Origin: Lindgomyces ingoldianus
Taxonomy: Eukaryota > Ascomycota > Dothideomycetes > Pleosporales > Lindgomycetaceae
NCBI RefSeq assembly: GCF_010093535.1
Contig: NW_022985191.1
Coordinates: 579,646-643,645, forward strand
Reading direction: 5' to 3'
DNA: 64,000 bases
Below the pieces are notes generated by a model. The model was not told where the DNA came from, ran no database searches, and was given only the letters and a program-made list of their open reading frames with translations. The stretch's first letter is position 1; each line of letters opens with the position of its first letter. This document shows, one piece after another, positions 10,775 to 22,527 of this stretch. A program made the translations under genes and the position numbers.

Positions 10775-13478
10775 TCAACTTTCAATCCAGCCATCCTCAT
10801 CGTCGGCGACGTCGTAATCAGCGTCCCCTCCATTGACATGTCCATTGGTGTCGGTGGCCGTGTCCGCATGCTCAATGCTCTCCACATGCTCGTCCATCTT
10901 CCTATCCACTTCATGCTCCCGCTGTGCTGACGCCACCTCCGCCTTGGGTAGTGGAGCAGCCGATGCCGCCGGAGCTGGGGTTGGGCCTGGGCGGCCATTG
11001 TGCACCCAGGAGAGCTCAACCTTGCCAACTTCCTCATTCCTTCGCGCATTGTCGATGAACTCAGAGGGCCGTTAGAACGCCGCTTTCGTCGGTGGGGCAT
11101 AACTTACAGCTTCCGCGACATAGCGCTCTCTGAAAACAATGACGAGTGTGTTCTTGCGCTCAGCATCTTGCTCGATGCTCTCGTACTCATAATTGTTCTA
11201 AGCCCAAAAGGTTAGCGACAATCAAATCTCTGCATCTAGATGCATGCATACCAGCAGATACTGGCGGAAAGCTTCATCTTTCTCCGAACCAGCTTCGACT
11301 CCAGTGACAGCAACCTTCTTCGGCCGGTTGTCGAGCCTCTTCACACCACAACGAGCGTTGGCAAACGCAGAGCCAGTGAATCCTCCTCGGGCCACAGATC
11401 CACCCCTGAAAGTACGGTAACCACGTCCTCGTGTAGAATAGTAGGTGGCCCTGCCGCGATATCCTCCTCGGCCCCGCCCAGATGGTGAAGGTTGACACTT
11501 GTCCGTATCAATCCCAAAGGTATGAGCCTCCTGTTGCAGTAATGAGAGTTTCTCTACAAAATCGGACTCGGTTGACTTCAACTCTGAGCCCGTCAATGCT
11601 GCAAGCTCTCTCCGCAGCTTCATTGTTTCCTCGTTCTTGATCTTGAGTTGCTTTTCCACCTCTTGACATTGAGCTTCTGCTTCTTGCTGCTTCCTTACTC
11701 GCTCCTCGTGCGCCTTTTGTAATTCAGCCTGACGCTTCTCTATCTCTGCCAAATCCACCATCTCCTCGTCTTGCGTGTATGATTCCTGTGGGGCTGCAAG
11801 TGGGGAGCTAGGTTTGGCAGTACAATTTCCTATACTGTTGGCTTGGGGAGCAGGAATTGATTCAGGGTTGTACCAATACACTTTGACAAAGCGATTATCA
11901 AATATCGCCTTGGGACTGTCATAAGCGCGCCGGGCTGCAAAATGATCACCGAACTTGACAATCGCAAGACGTTTGTATGCGTGCATCTCTATGTTCACAA
12001 TCCTGCCGAAGTGTGAGAAGAAGCTTCGAACAGCATCTTCGCTGAACTTGTCTTCCGGAATTTGCTCAACAACTACGGTCGTATTCGAACGGTCTTTAGT
12101 AGGGCCAGGCTGAGAAAAGGGCGCGCGAGCACGACGGCCAGTTGGGCGTCCACGAACTCCGAATTCCCCACGACCTGAACCTTGATTGCCCTTTTGACTT
12201 CCATTAACGCCTTCTGTAGATTTGATAGCAAGCGAAGCTTGATTTGGGTCGTACTCTGGTGGGGCGTCGTTAGCGAGGAACAGGAGGGGCTGGGAGTTGA
12301 AAGAAGTGCTCGGCCGTTGAGGCGAGAAAGTGGGGGTAAGAAAATTGTGTGTACCATCAGCGATCAGAACTTCTCCTCCATGTTCATAAGGACAGGCGCT
12401 TCCACGGACGCAAAACCCCTTCGTGTCATAGTCCTGACATCTCTCCTTCAAGCTTGTTGGGATAAACGTATTATTGGGACTGAATTGTTTAAGAGCGGAA
12501 AATGCCGGAGGCAACCCAGTCAGAGGTATTGGTGGACTCATGCCGGGTATGCCAAGTCCCAACGCTGACATCGCGAGGAATGACATTGGATCTGTAGGAT
12601 CAAAAGGTGGAAATACGCTTGTCAAGTTTGGCAAGGTTGAAAGATTCGACATAGCAGACATGGGGTTTGGCACAGGCCCAGTCCCATGTGTCCCACTCCT
12701 GTTCCCCTCTTGAGCTACGAAGCCACCGCGACTGTTTCGACCTCCTCGGCGAGCGACCTGCTTAATCGGCCTGTCTCCATCAACGCCGCGTTTGTAGTGA
12801 GCATCCAGGCCATTTCGAGCCTCACTCCCCGCGCGATCATTATAGCTTCGCTTCCTTGACTTCTCTGCTCTGTCGTTCTCTGGAGCACTACCCAGGCCCG
12901 GCAGGCGTTGTTGCCGGTTTGCGCCTGCTGAAGGCCCAGTTGGGGGGTTGAATGATGGGGCTTTTGCGGAGAGCACCGGCCTAGATGCCTTCGCTGAGGG
13001 CCCGGTGGGAGGGTTGAAAGGTGTGGGTTCTGCAGAGAGTGTAGCCGCGGAATCGGCGGAGGGCGTCGAAGCTTCAAGGAGGGGGGGTATAGATTGCACT
13101 ATTTGTTCATCGCGGCCTTCGGCAGGAAGATACGACCTCGTCTTGACTGCGTCAAAAATGTCGTTCACAAAGGGACCAACGGCATCTAACTGCATTAGTG
13201 TTTGCAACTCGATTAGCTACCTATTGACATACGCTCAGGAAGGAAGTCTGGCAAGGCCTCCAAACATTGCTCCTTGACAAAATGTTCCGATTCGTCTGCA
13301 GTGAGCAACGCAATCACATAGTCCGCCAGCACTTCAGGGTCTGCTTCCGAACTGTGAGTTGAGGTCTAGTTAGCCAGAAGTCGCAAATAAATGCTCAACT
13401 TGGAAAGACTTACATTTCGGTTAATTTGAGAGTGACCCACTGCTTCAAGGCAGTCTTATCAGTGTCGTCGACGAGCAT
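10775..13478 (-). CDS. CCCH zinc finger and RRM protein, Rmn1/RBM26-27-like
   Basis: Five exons: 13478-13414, 13351-13233, 13185-11252, 11197-11108 and 11059-10775. The introns are 62, 47, 54 and 48 nt and the product is 830 aa. The N-terminus is a PWI-like helical domain (LKQWVTLKLTEISEADPEVL, then DYVIALLTAD, then FVNDIFDAVKTRSYLP). A disordered region follows with FNPPTGPSA twice, then a CCCH finger at about 309-331 with spacing C-x8-C-x5-C-x3-H, then an RRM at about 426-499 (TTVVVEQIP, LAIVKFGDHFAARRA). A coiled coil (about 535-600) and an Arg/Gly-rich stretch come next. A C-terminal RRM-like fold (YEYESIEQ, TLVIVFRERYVAEAF, VGKVELSWVHN) is split over exons 4-5. Family members act in nuclear RNA surveillance with the Red1/Mtl1 (MTREC/PAXT) complex. 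The gene-name equivalence is inferred from this domain order. Confidence 0.85.
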
Positions 13479-14241
13479 CTTTTCCTTTCTAACCAGAATC
13501 GATTTGGGTGGATTGGTATTGTTCTCGCAGGATTCCGTGAAGGCCTGAAGACGCAGCTCGAAGTCAACGGCAGGCCTGGCGGGGGCCGCTCATGAAGGTT
13601 TCGGAGCGCAACCAGACCATTAGGGCGCAGATGGTGGACTGGATGGTGAATGTGAGAGGATGGAGGAACAGGGATGCGGGCGCATTTCAAAATGACGATC
13701 ATGGGCCCGACTTGTCGTCGCGTGAAGTAACCGCCACAGTCACGTGACTAAATTAGCGCGACATTCTCACCCGAAATTCGCCCGTCCTCCACGATAACAC
13801 CCAACCACATAAAAGCGAAACGTAGCTGCGGGAGAATATATGTTAAACCTCTCGCTGAGAACGCCAAACCACGGCAAATTTCTATCCCAAAGCGTCCTTC
13901 TATAATGGTATACATCAGGTGCTAACACTCAGCACGCTCACTCCCTTTTGATCACGTACTTCATAGATTGCTTGTGCAATGTCGTTCTTATTTCTACCAC
14001 CATAAAAACTACGTCACACAAAGAACATGCAAAGGAAAAAGATCATTAGCCATCTCTTGAGCCATACCAAGGGCCGACCTTGAGAGCCACGCTGCCCGGA
14101 TCGTCATTTCATTGCTCTGGTAGCTCCATAATTGGGACTTTTCGTGGTATACAGCGACCAGCGATCACAAGCAGGCCCAACACTACCGTGCGCACCAAGG
14201 TCTGGAGTAAAGGAAAATCTACAATTTTCGATAGTTTCCTT
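13479..14241. other. Intergenic, no gene recognised
   Basis: This is the upstream flank of the Rmn1-like gene and the 3' flank of EF-2. A short antisense frame across the first Rmn1 exon is a shadow. No repeat or RNA gene was seen. Confidence 0.55.
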
Positions 14242-17106
14242 CTATAGCTTGTCGTAATACTAAATTTCAAGTTAGAGAAAGCTCCATATGGACCGAATCG
14301 GGATTTACTTACGTTGTCAACGCCCGGAACCTCAACCTTGATACCTTTCCTCTTCCGCATCGTCTGGACGATCTTGCCAGGCAGCGTTGAGCTGTCCAGT
14401 GGCGAGCCACCTTGGAGGATCTGCCAGTGGTCGAAGACCATCTGTGGGAAGGCCTGACCAGCGGTATTTGATCGCAAATCAGCGGTGAAACCGAAGGACT
14501 CGTTGACAGGGAGGTAAGCCTTGACGTTGAACAGCGGAGTTCCGACACGCTGGTTCTCCTCGAATACATGGCCTCTCCTTCGGGTGAGTACACCATAGAT
14601 ACCACCCATAGCTTGCTCTGGCACCTGGATCTCGACAAGGTAGACTGGCTCTTGCAGACTAGGATCAGCAAGGAGAGCAGCAGCATACAACACACGACGG
14701 GCAGTAGGGATAATTTGACCGCCACCGCGGTGGATCGCATCGGCGTGTAGGGTGACATCCATAATGTTGAAGCGGACTGACCGCATTGGCTCCTCAGCAA
14801 CGGGACCCTCTTTAGTCGCCCACTGGAAACCGGAGACAACGGAGTCCTTGATTTCGTTCAGGTACTGAACGGCCTTAGTCTGGTCCACTAACAAATTGGC
14901 ACCCGTAGTGTCTGGACCGAAGCACCAAATCTTACGGGCATCGGTAACGTCCCAGCCGTGCTCGTCGGCCAGAATACGGGCACGAGCCTTGAAATCGTCC
15001 CTAGGGCCAATCTTGCCAGACTCGATCGCCTGTGAAACTTCCTCGTCCAAAGGCTCGGCGATAACATACAGACGGTTGTGTTTGTTGGGAGACTTGGACA
15101 GGGCAGTGATGCTCGACTTGCCGGCAACCGTCTCGCGGTATTGCACTACAGGGTCAGAGACACGGAGAGGAACACCGGCATGGTCCTCTTCCAAGTCCTT
15201 TAGGCAGATCTCCAAGTGCAATTCTCCGGCACCAGCGACAACGTGCTCGCCAGAGTCCGAAATGTACGTCAAGACGCATGGGTCAGACTTGGAGAGGCGC
15301 TTGAGGCCTTCGACGAGCTTAGGAAGATCTTGGGCGTTCTTGACTTCGACGGATCGCCGGACGACAGGGGAGACAGAGAATCTCATGACCTTCAAGTTGT
15401 GTGCAGTCTCATCCGTAGTAAGCGTACCGGACTTGAGCAAGAACTGGTCAATTCCAACCAATCCAAGAATATTTCCAGCGGGCACATCTTCGATGGGCTC
15501 GACGAATCGACCCATCATGAGAATAGTACGCTGAACGGCCTTGATGAACAAATCTTCCTTCTTTCCTGGGGTGTAATTCGGGCCCTGAATGCGGACCTTG
15601 AGGCCGGAGCGGACGGTACCAGAGAAGACACGACCGAATGCATAGAATCGACCCTTATCCGAGGTCGGCACCATCTTTGAGACATACAACATCAGGGGTC
15701 CCTTGGGATCGCAATCACGAATACCAATAGCGTTAACGTCATCGTGAGGGCCCTCGTAAAGGGTCTCCATTCGATACCTCTGGGCAGTGACCGGGGATGG
15801 GAGGTGGAGAATCATCATCTCGAGAAGAGCGTCGGCAGCAGGGAGGAACTTCCTCATAACGACCTTCAGGAGAGCCTTACCCTCAAGATCCTTCTCGTCA
15901 TTGGTGAGCTTGATCCCAAGCTTCTCAAGGAGAGTTGGGATCTCCTCGGTCTTGAAGTTCATGACAGCACTGAAGATCCTGAAGATGGGATCGAGGATGA
16001 ACTGGTTGAAAGCACGCTCGAGCGGCTTGCCCTCGTGCGTGCCAGTCTTAGTCCACTTCTTAGTCTTAGGATTGAAGTAGTTGTCGCCCTATAGAATCGT
16101 CAGACAGTAAAAGAAAGGACTTTGGTTTCAGTAGATGCTTACCCAGAGACGCTCCATCATCTTGTTCTTGTCCACACCGAACTTCTTGGCATATCGCGAA
16201 GCGAATTGACGGACTGTGAAGGCCCAGCCGTGGAGACCAGAGCCGAAAGCAATGGTTCCCCTATCTGGATATACCTGGACATCACCGAGGGCCTTGTCGT
16301 AGTAGGTGGCGATGACGACATTGACGGACTCGATGACACGAGAGAAGTTCTGGTAGAGATCTTCCTTGCTGACCTGGAGCTCAAGGAGTGCACGGTCGAC
16401 CTTGTTAATAATGACGACGGGCTTGATGCGCTCACCGAGAGCCTGGCGAAGCACAGTCTCGGTCTGCACGCAGACACCTTCTACAGTGTCGACGACCACG
16501 AGCGCACCGTCGGTGACACGGAGAGCGGCAGTAACTTCGGACGAGAAGTCAACGTGTCCAGGGGAGTCAATCAAGTTGATTAAGAAGTCATTCTTCTCCA
16601 CCTTAACTGGGATATCCTTCATATCCTCCGGGTCACTTAGGGTGGCATACAGGGAGATTGCAGTGGACTTGATCGTCACACCGCGCTCCTGTTCGTCGGC
16701 CCGCGTGTCCGTAAACCTAGCTTCTCCAGCTTTCGCCGCAGAAATGATGCCGGCACGCTGCACGAGGGAATCGGTCAGAGTGGACTTTCCGTGGTCGACT
16801 GTGGAGGAGGCGGGTTAGTGGTGCGATGCAGGTGCGGGGCTCGTCAAGCAGGAGCGACTCACCATGAGCAATCACGGACATGTTGCGGATGTTGGCCGCG
16901 CTGTCCATGAGCTCACGGATCTGTTCAAGTAGTCAGTCCCATGCCTTTGCTACCGTCGTCTTCTATTGGCGTGTTACATACCTCCTCGACCGTGAAGCTG
17001 CGGGCAGCCCGTTAGCATTATCCCTTATTCGTAAAGAACAGTACCGAGCCGAGCCTTTCGGCGGCTCTTACGCGAGGAGAAGTAGGATGTATACTTACTT
17101 GACCAT
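14242..17106 (-). CDS. eft2: Translation elongation factor 2 (eEF2)
   Basis: Six exons: 17106-17099, 16997-16982, 16920-16863, 16798-16143, 16088-14313 and 14259-14242. The product is 843 aa, matching the family. The first two coding exons are tiny (8 and 16 nt) and give MVNFTVEE; the last is 18 nt and gives YYDKL plus stop. GTPase motifs are AHVDHGKST (P-loop, split by intron 3), switch-I-type [25 protein letters not shown] (G3) and NKVDR (G4). Domain IV carries DAIHRGGGQ, whose His is the diphthamide site modified by ADP-ribosylating toxins in eukaryotes. The factor catalyses ribosomal translocation in the cytosol. All junctions were set from the near-invariant N- and C-terminal sequences. 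Confidence 0.97.
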
Positions 17107-17998
17107 TTTAGCGGTTGGTGGATGCTTTCTCTACGTGCGCAAATTTGGTGGTGTGGAGGTTTCTCGTACCCCGCTCGGAGGCTTCAGAGTTCGTGGTGGG
17201 ACGTTGTTGGGTGTGGAGGGTGCTCTGGCTGTTGAGGCCAGTGGCAGGTGGGAGAGGACTCTATTTAAAGCCCTGTTCTGGCTTGAGGATATAGTGAGGG
17301 TCTCGGTGAGCAGAGAGGGCTCAGACACTTGGGGGAGCGATGAGTTTTACAGCACGTAGTGGGGCAGCTCGCTTATTCGCTTAAGTCCGGAGCCCGCCTC
17401 TGTGGCGCTAATCTGTTCACTCCAGATGAGGAGTCACACCTTCATCGTACGTGCAATCCCTCTTGCATTCTCGCAGCCACCCTTCAACGCCGTGGAAACA
17501 ACATAGCGCAGTATGACTCTTCACCCTACTTTCCAAAGCGTCATACACGAAATCGAATGACTGCGTGGTAAGGAGGGTCAATGACTGAGCAGCCCAAACT
17601 GGTTGATTGGGCATCGGGGAATGCGGATCGTCATCAAATCAAAGCGGAAAGCACTTTGGCCCGTTTCGTCGGCTGTCTTGATTCGTTTGCGTTTCAGCAC
17701 AGATTCAAATTGACCAGGAAAGGCTCGCATGAGCTGGTGACAGATCTACGAACGACATAATTTTACCTTGGAGGCATGGCCACAAACTCGAAGAGCACGA
17801 TATACGAGCCGAGCGATTTCAGCTTTGTCAGACTCTCCTGCAGTCTTCCCAGCACAGACGGCCATAATATGAGACATCGCCCTTTAGCCTGCTAAATTGA
17901 GGATTATTAGGTCGAGGGCCTAGTTGATAAAAGTATTGGCATCCTTTCAGCACCCTCCCTCATTACAGCAACAAGCTCAACCCATTAAAGTGTCAGTG
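17107..17998. other. EF-2 upstream region and gene-free spacer
   Basis: Apart from the TATA-like element, no feature is recognised. Base composition is ordinary, unlike the block to the right. Confidence 0.5.
17262..17269 (-). promoter_or_regulatory. TATA-like element upstream of eEF2
   Basis: On the minus strand the sequence reads TTTAAATA, about 155 bp upstream of the EF-2 ATG. The position suits a core promoter of a highly expressed gene, but this is sequence inspection only. Confidence 0.35.
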
Positions 17999-19052
17999 CT
18001 AAAGTTCCAGTAGAGGGGCCAATATGTTATACTCATTGAACATGGCTAGCGTGACCTTTTCCTCCTTGCGCTAAGCGATCCAGAGCGCAAGCATGATTCC
18101 ACTTGCAATAAGATAACTAGTGAGTATCTGAGGATAAAGTATGGCCGGGCCTGTTAGGATTATCGTATCTTCAAAGCGATAACTTCTAAGACTTCAACGC
18201 GGTTAGTGGTGATAATAGTCAATATAGTGGAAATCACATGTGGTTGGCAGTATGACTGTCCCAAACGCCAATGCAAACATCGAGGGCACCTCCGCCAAAC
18301 CGGCAACTTCGACACATAAAGGGCTGATGGTCTGCAATTGTCAGCATATTGTGAGTCCATCTCAACTTTGTCGAGGCTGCATTTTAACACACACAATAGA
18401 ACATACGGGTGTGTTTTTCAGCACAAGATTAGTCTACTCCCAACACTCTCCCTATTATATCAAGTGATTTGGTAGGTAAAATTCATCCAAGTCGGACCGA
18501 TCATATTCCAACATGCTGTAAGACCCACCCGTATCGAGCGTTTTAATAACCTTCGAAGGGGCGGAGAGATCCTTACGGTAAGTCGCATAAGAATTTGCCA
18601 GTACCCACTCTAGGTAAGATACGGTCCCCGGAAAGTCTCTCCGGAGGAAGCCGCAATGAAGTCACCAGTTTGCAATGCAAACCTAGTGCACATGGAAATA
18701 TACGTCCCAAACGTTTTTCGAAGGTAGACTGCAGGTGAAGCAGCCGACATCGACACTCCGAAACTGTAGCCGCCGATGAAGGCATAATTTAACGAAATGG
18801 TCTCTGGAAAGCTATCGTTCACGGTGTAGAAGGTAAAGTAGACGCCGTAGCTGGCTGCGACACCCCACGTGAAGCTATTAACGTTGAATATGCAGGCCAC
18901 ACAGACCTAGCGTGTCCTCCCTCGGGAACCTTGTGGGGGTCTGATTCTCCTAAGTCCGTTAAGGTCATTACAGCTTCGTCGGTGATCGTAGCTTTCGCAA
19001 TGTTTCCGGAGCGGGGAGGTTAGGCACCGTCTTTTGCTTTTATTTCGGCCAT
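17999..19052 (-). pseudogene. Monocarboxylate-type (MCT/MCH) MFS transporter pseudogene with internal deletion
   Basis: An ATG at 19052 opens a frame that meets an in-frame TAA at codon 11 and a frameshift near 18,905. Beyond it the first membrane block is readable (VACIFNVNSFTWGVAASYGV, then YAFIGGYSFGVSMSAASPAV, then FALQTGDFIAASS), down to about 18,600. Homology resumes at about 18,360 with the family C-terminus (TISPLCVEVAGLAEVPSMFA), then after a probable intron EVIALKI. A frameshift leads into LTGPAILYPQILTSYLIASG, then ALWIA, a stop, and RKEEK. Roughly the central half of a 12-helix transporter is missing between these two blocks. It is therefore a decayed gene with a deletion, frameshifts and stops, lying 55 bp from the TIR element boundary. 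Substrate unknown; this family moves monocarboxylates or is orphan in fungi. Confidence 0.75.
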
Positions 19053-19106
19053 AGGAAGGCAAGACTTTCTAGTTGAATGTGGCTTACGTAAGCGACACCT
19101 AAGCTA

Positions 19107-19159
19107 ACGTGTTTTATCACTCATCCGCCAAAATCAGTCATCCGCCAGCCCCACCAAAA
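19107..19159 (+). repeat. Left terminal inverted repeat (53 bp)
   Basis: Begins ACGTGTTTTATCACTCATCC and is identical in reverse complement to 40820-40872 except for one base (G at 19137). The TIR has an internal direct repeat: TCATCCGCCA occurs twice, 20 bp apart. It shows no RIP-type damage. Confidence 0.95.
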
Positions 19160-19874
19160 CCAGAGCACCTTTCTGACAGATAACTGAACAGCAACTGAAT
19201 TAAACCTATATAGATATATATACAAAAGATTCCTAATTGCTTCTACATTAAGTCCTGTTATAGCCTTGCACGTGGCATTTTAAGCAGGTTAGTGGTGCTC
19301 GGCGATAGCTCTGAGATGCCTGAGCCTGCGCATCTACCTCGACCACCCTATCAGCCTCTGCAGCCAGCCTCTGACCTTCCTAGCCTGTGAGAGTCCCTCC
19401 TGTAGCAATATACTGCTGTCGCTGTTGCCTTTTCTACTTTTAATAATAGTTAGCCTAACATAGCTTAGTGTTCTCCTTTATAAAGATTATTACTAAGTGC
19501 ATTACTATCTAACATCTTTTAACAAGCTAAGCTATTGCCTAGCTAGTAAAGCTCTATAATTAATAACTAAGGCAGTTATAAATAAGTTAAGCCTACTGCT
19601 GCAGCTAAGCAACTATATAAAGCGTCTCTACAGTTTAGCGCGTTTTACTGTGAGCTTCTTGCGCTAGTAGAGACAGCGTATAGACAACAGTAAGCAACAA
19701 CAAGACGTAATTAGGACAGTATAGGACTAAACTTATAGCTTAAAAGCTGCTCTTAATTATCTACTCTATAAATAGTATAGGTCTAATACACGTATAGATG
19801 CTTAGAAAGTCTTACTTGTTAACATAGTAAATATAATTATACGCTAGCTTAAAAACCTTATGTCTGTACACTAT

Positions 19875-20481
19875 TGTTACAATCCTTACTCCGGGGAAAT
19901 GGTAATTTCCGGAGTACAACGGCCTATATAACGTTAGTGGAGAAGGGGGTGAGAACTTAGCTGGATCAGGTGTACAGTCTGTTAAGCAGAGTAAAGGATA
20001 GTTAGGGTTTAGAAGGCAGGCTGTAGTTTGTCCCTATAGCTGTATAAGTAGCTAGGCGTTACTAGTTAGGTAAACAAGGGTTAGAGGTATATATGTTATA
20101 AGATATATAAGGCAGCTTAATCCTCTTTAGAAAAGATTTAAGCTTCTTAGTCTATTATAAAGAATAAACTAAACATTAATTACAACCTTTAAACTATAGT
20201 TAAGATTAAGACTATATACATAAGGTTTATATATGTTTGCATGCATTGTATGCATTGCATGCACTGCCTGCAACTGCCTGCAACGCCTGTATTGCCTACA
20301 ATGCTCTAGTCCCTATTAGACAGTGCATTCTGCTAAGCATTTATCTATAAGATAGCGCTATTCCTTTTCTGTTTAGTTATAAGGTCTGCTAATTATAGAG
20401 TTAACTGTCTTCTATCTACTATGCTTAGGGCTATATATAATAGCAAGCTAAGTTATTACAGTCTTTTTATTAGCTATAACA
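19875..20481 (-). repeat. Element A left LTR (607 bp; 3' LTR by orientation)
   Basis: Starts TGTTACAATCC and ends GCTATAACA. About 20,240-20,305 is a run of short repeats (GCATGCATT and CTGCCTGCAA types). The outer (left) 100 bp keeps C and G positions that are mutated in the partner LTR. Confidence 0.93.
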
Positions 20482-22209
20482 CATAGGCCTTTTTTCTAGT
20501 TAGCATTCTTACTATTATATTTTTCTTATTATAAGTGTTAGGTTTTTTTTTTAGCTAGTGTGTGTCTCTTTTTAAAAGCTAGTCTTATGTCTATCTATTT
20601 TAACTATGCCTTATTAGGTTTCTTATATTTTTGCTATTACTTATTACTTTTATACTGTTACTTATCTTAATTTTTATTATTACACAAAAATGCGTCTTTA
20701 TAGTTTCTGCTAGTTGCATAGTTTATCTTACATAATGTTCTTATTATTAGACAAGTGCGTAGAGTGTGTGTAGAAAAGTAGTTATTATAACACTTTTATT
20801 TCTAATGCAGCCTAGAATTGTTTAGAGTGTAAAGAGAAGAAGTTACACAGGGAACTAGAGGCAGCAGCAAAGAAGAAGATAAAGAAAAAGAAAAGAAAAA
20901 TATAAAAGTAGACTAAATTCTTAAGGCGTCTTTAGTCCTTTATAGTTTAGCAGGAATAAGTTTAGAAATAATTAAAAGTATTAAAAAATTAAAAGGTAAA
21001 GTATTTAGAAAAAGACTTTTTATCTCTAAATAAGCTTAAAGCGCTTAAGGCAGAAGTAGTAGGTCTTCCTTCCTCTTAGCCTATATTAAAGGGTTGTAAG
21101 CTTCCTACATTATAGCTACTTAATGCTGCTGTAGTTTTATCTAATAATAGTGTTTTTTAGTTTAGAGAACTTTTGCCTAGTTAGTTTAACTTAAAAGGCG
21201 CAAGTAATACTTCTATAGCGCTTTCTAGGCATTCTATAGGTTTATAACAGGCTCTTAGGTGTTTTTACAGGTTAGGTATTCTACCTACTTTATTAAGTAA
21301 TAATTTCTTTTTTTATTTAAAATCTTTTTAACTTTATATTTAAGTTCCTTTTTATCTTATTTTTAAGTTGCTAATAGGATGTTCTTAGGTGCTAGTTCTA
21401 ATTTAGAAATATAGAACTATAAAAAGATTTTTATGTCCTTTAGTAATTTAAGCTTACATGCTTTAAGGCAGGTTTAGATAACTTTATAAAGCCTTATTTA
21501 TTTCTTAGCTAGCTTCTGTGCTAGTTAAAGGTTTTTAAGGTTTATAGTGTCTAAATATATATAATTATAGAGATGTATTTTTAGTGCTATTTATTAGTGT
21601 TAATTTGCTAATGCTTTTATAGCTTTAACTATAAGCTAAGCTTTTTTACCTAATTTCTAGTGTATTTTTAATAGTTATGTTGTTTAGCTTAAGGCCTCTA
21701 GTAGATCTATTAGTTAGGTTCTAAAAAGCTTATATTTATAAAGGTAGCTAAAATTTACTTTATATAAAGTTATTTTAGTTAAGGTAAATTATATAGTGTT
21801 AATAGCTAATTAGGCTATTAGCAACTATTTAGGCTAATCTATTTATTTATATAAGATGTATTTTTATAGATACTTTTCTATTTCTATGTTTATTTATTCT
21901 GTTTGTCTATCTATCTAGGGGTAGTAGGCTGTAGAGAGTTTGTAAGTTATCTTAAGGTGTTAGACTATAGTTGTCTAATACTTGCTAGTAAAGAGTTTAT
22001 CTTTATCTAAGATAATAATCTATAGGCATTTATAAGTTATAAAAAGATTCTTTTTTATTTTAAATATAAATTCTTTTGCTGTTATGCTTTTTTCTATTAC
22101 TTATATAAAAATAAACTTTATAGTTTTATTAACTACTACTATAATTATGTTGCAGAGCCTTTTAGTGCTAGGTTTGTAGGATAGTAGTAGTCCTGTTATA
22201 AAGTCTATT

Positions 22210-22527
22210 TGTTACAATTGTGCACAAGTAAGGTTATAGAGCTTCACAGAGGTCTAGTTTAATTACTACGTGAGGTATTATAGTAGGTACAAGACGTTGT
22301 GTAAGGAACAGGAAGGTTTAAAAGGAAATTAGTAATTAAATACTTAGCTTAAAAGTCTAAGCGCTTTAAGTATAAATTAAGCCTATTTTAGGTTTAGTTA
22401 GTGTTAAGGCAGTTTATACTTAAGTTTATGTCTATGTTATGTTATGTTTATGTTAGACATGCACTAATAATACTCTAGTACGCGTCTAATATAGTTATGT
22501 CTAGGATCTAGAGAGGATACTGTAACA
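22210..22527 (-). repeat. Element B left LTR (318 bp)
   Basis: TGTTACAATTGTGC to GATACTGTAACA. The outer left end is less mutated than the corresponding part of the right copy. Confidence 0.93.

Noticed and set aside
14896..16583. Several long plus-strand frames across EF-2
   Set aside because: Mirror frames of a highly biased, highly expressed gene; no independent protein signal.
20235..20305. GCATGCATT-type repeats as a CRISPR-like or satellite array
   Set aside because: They are short degenerate repeats inside the gypsy A LTR and occur identically placed in its partner LTR.
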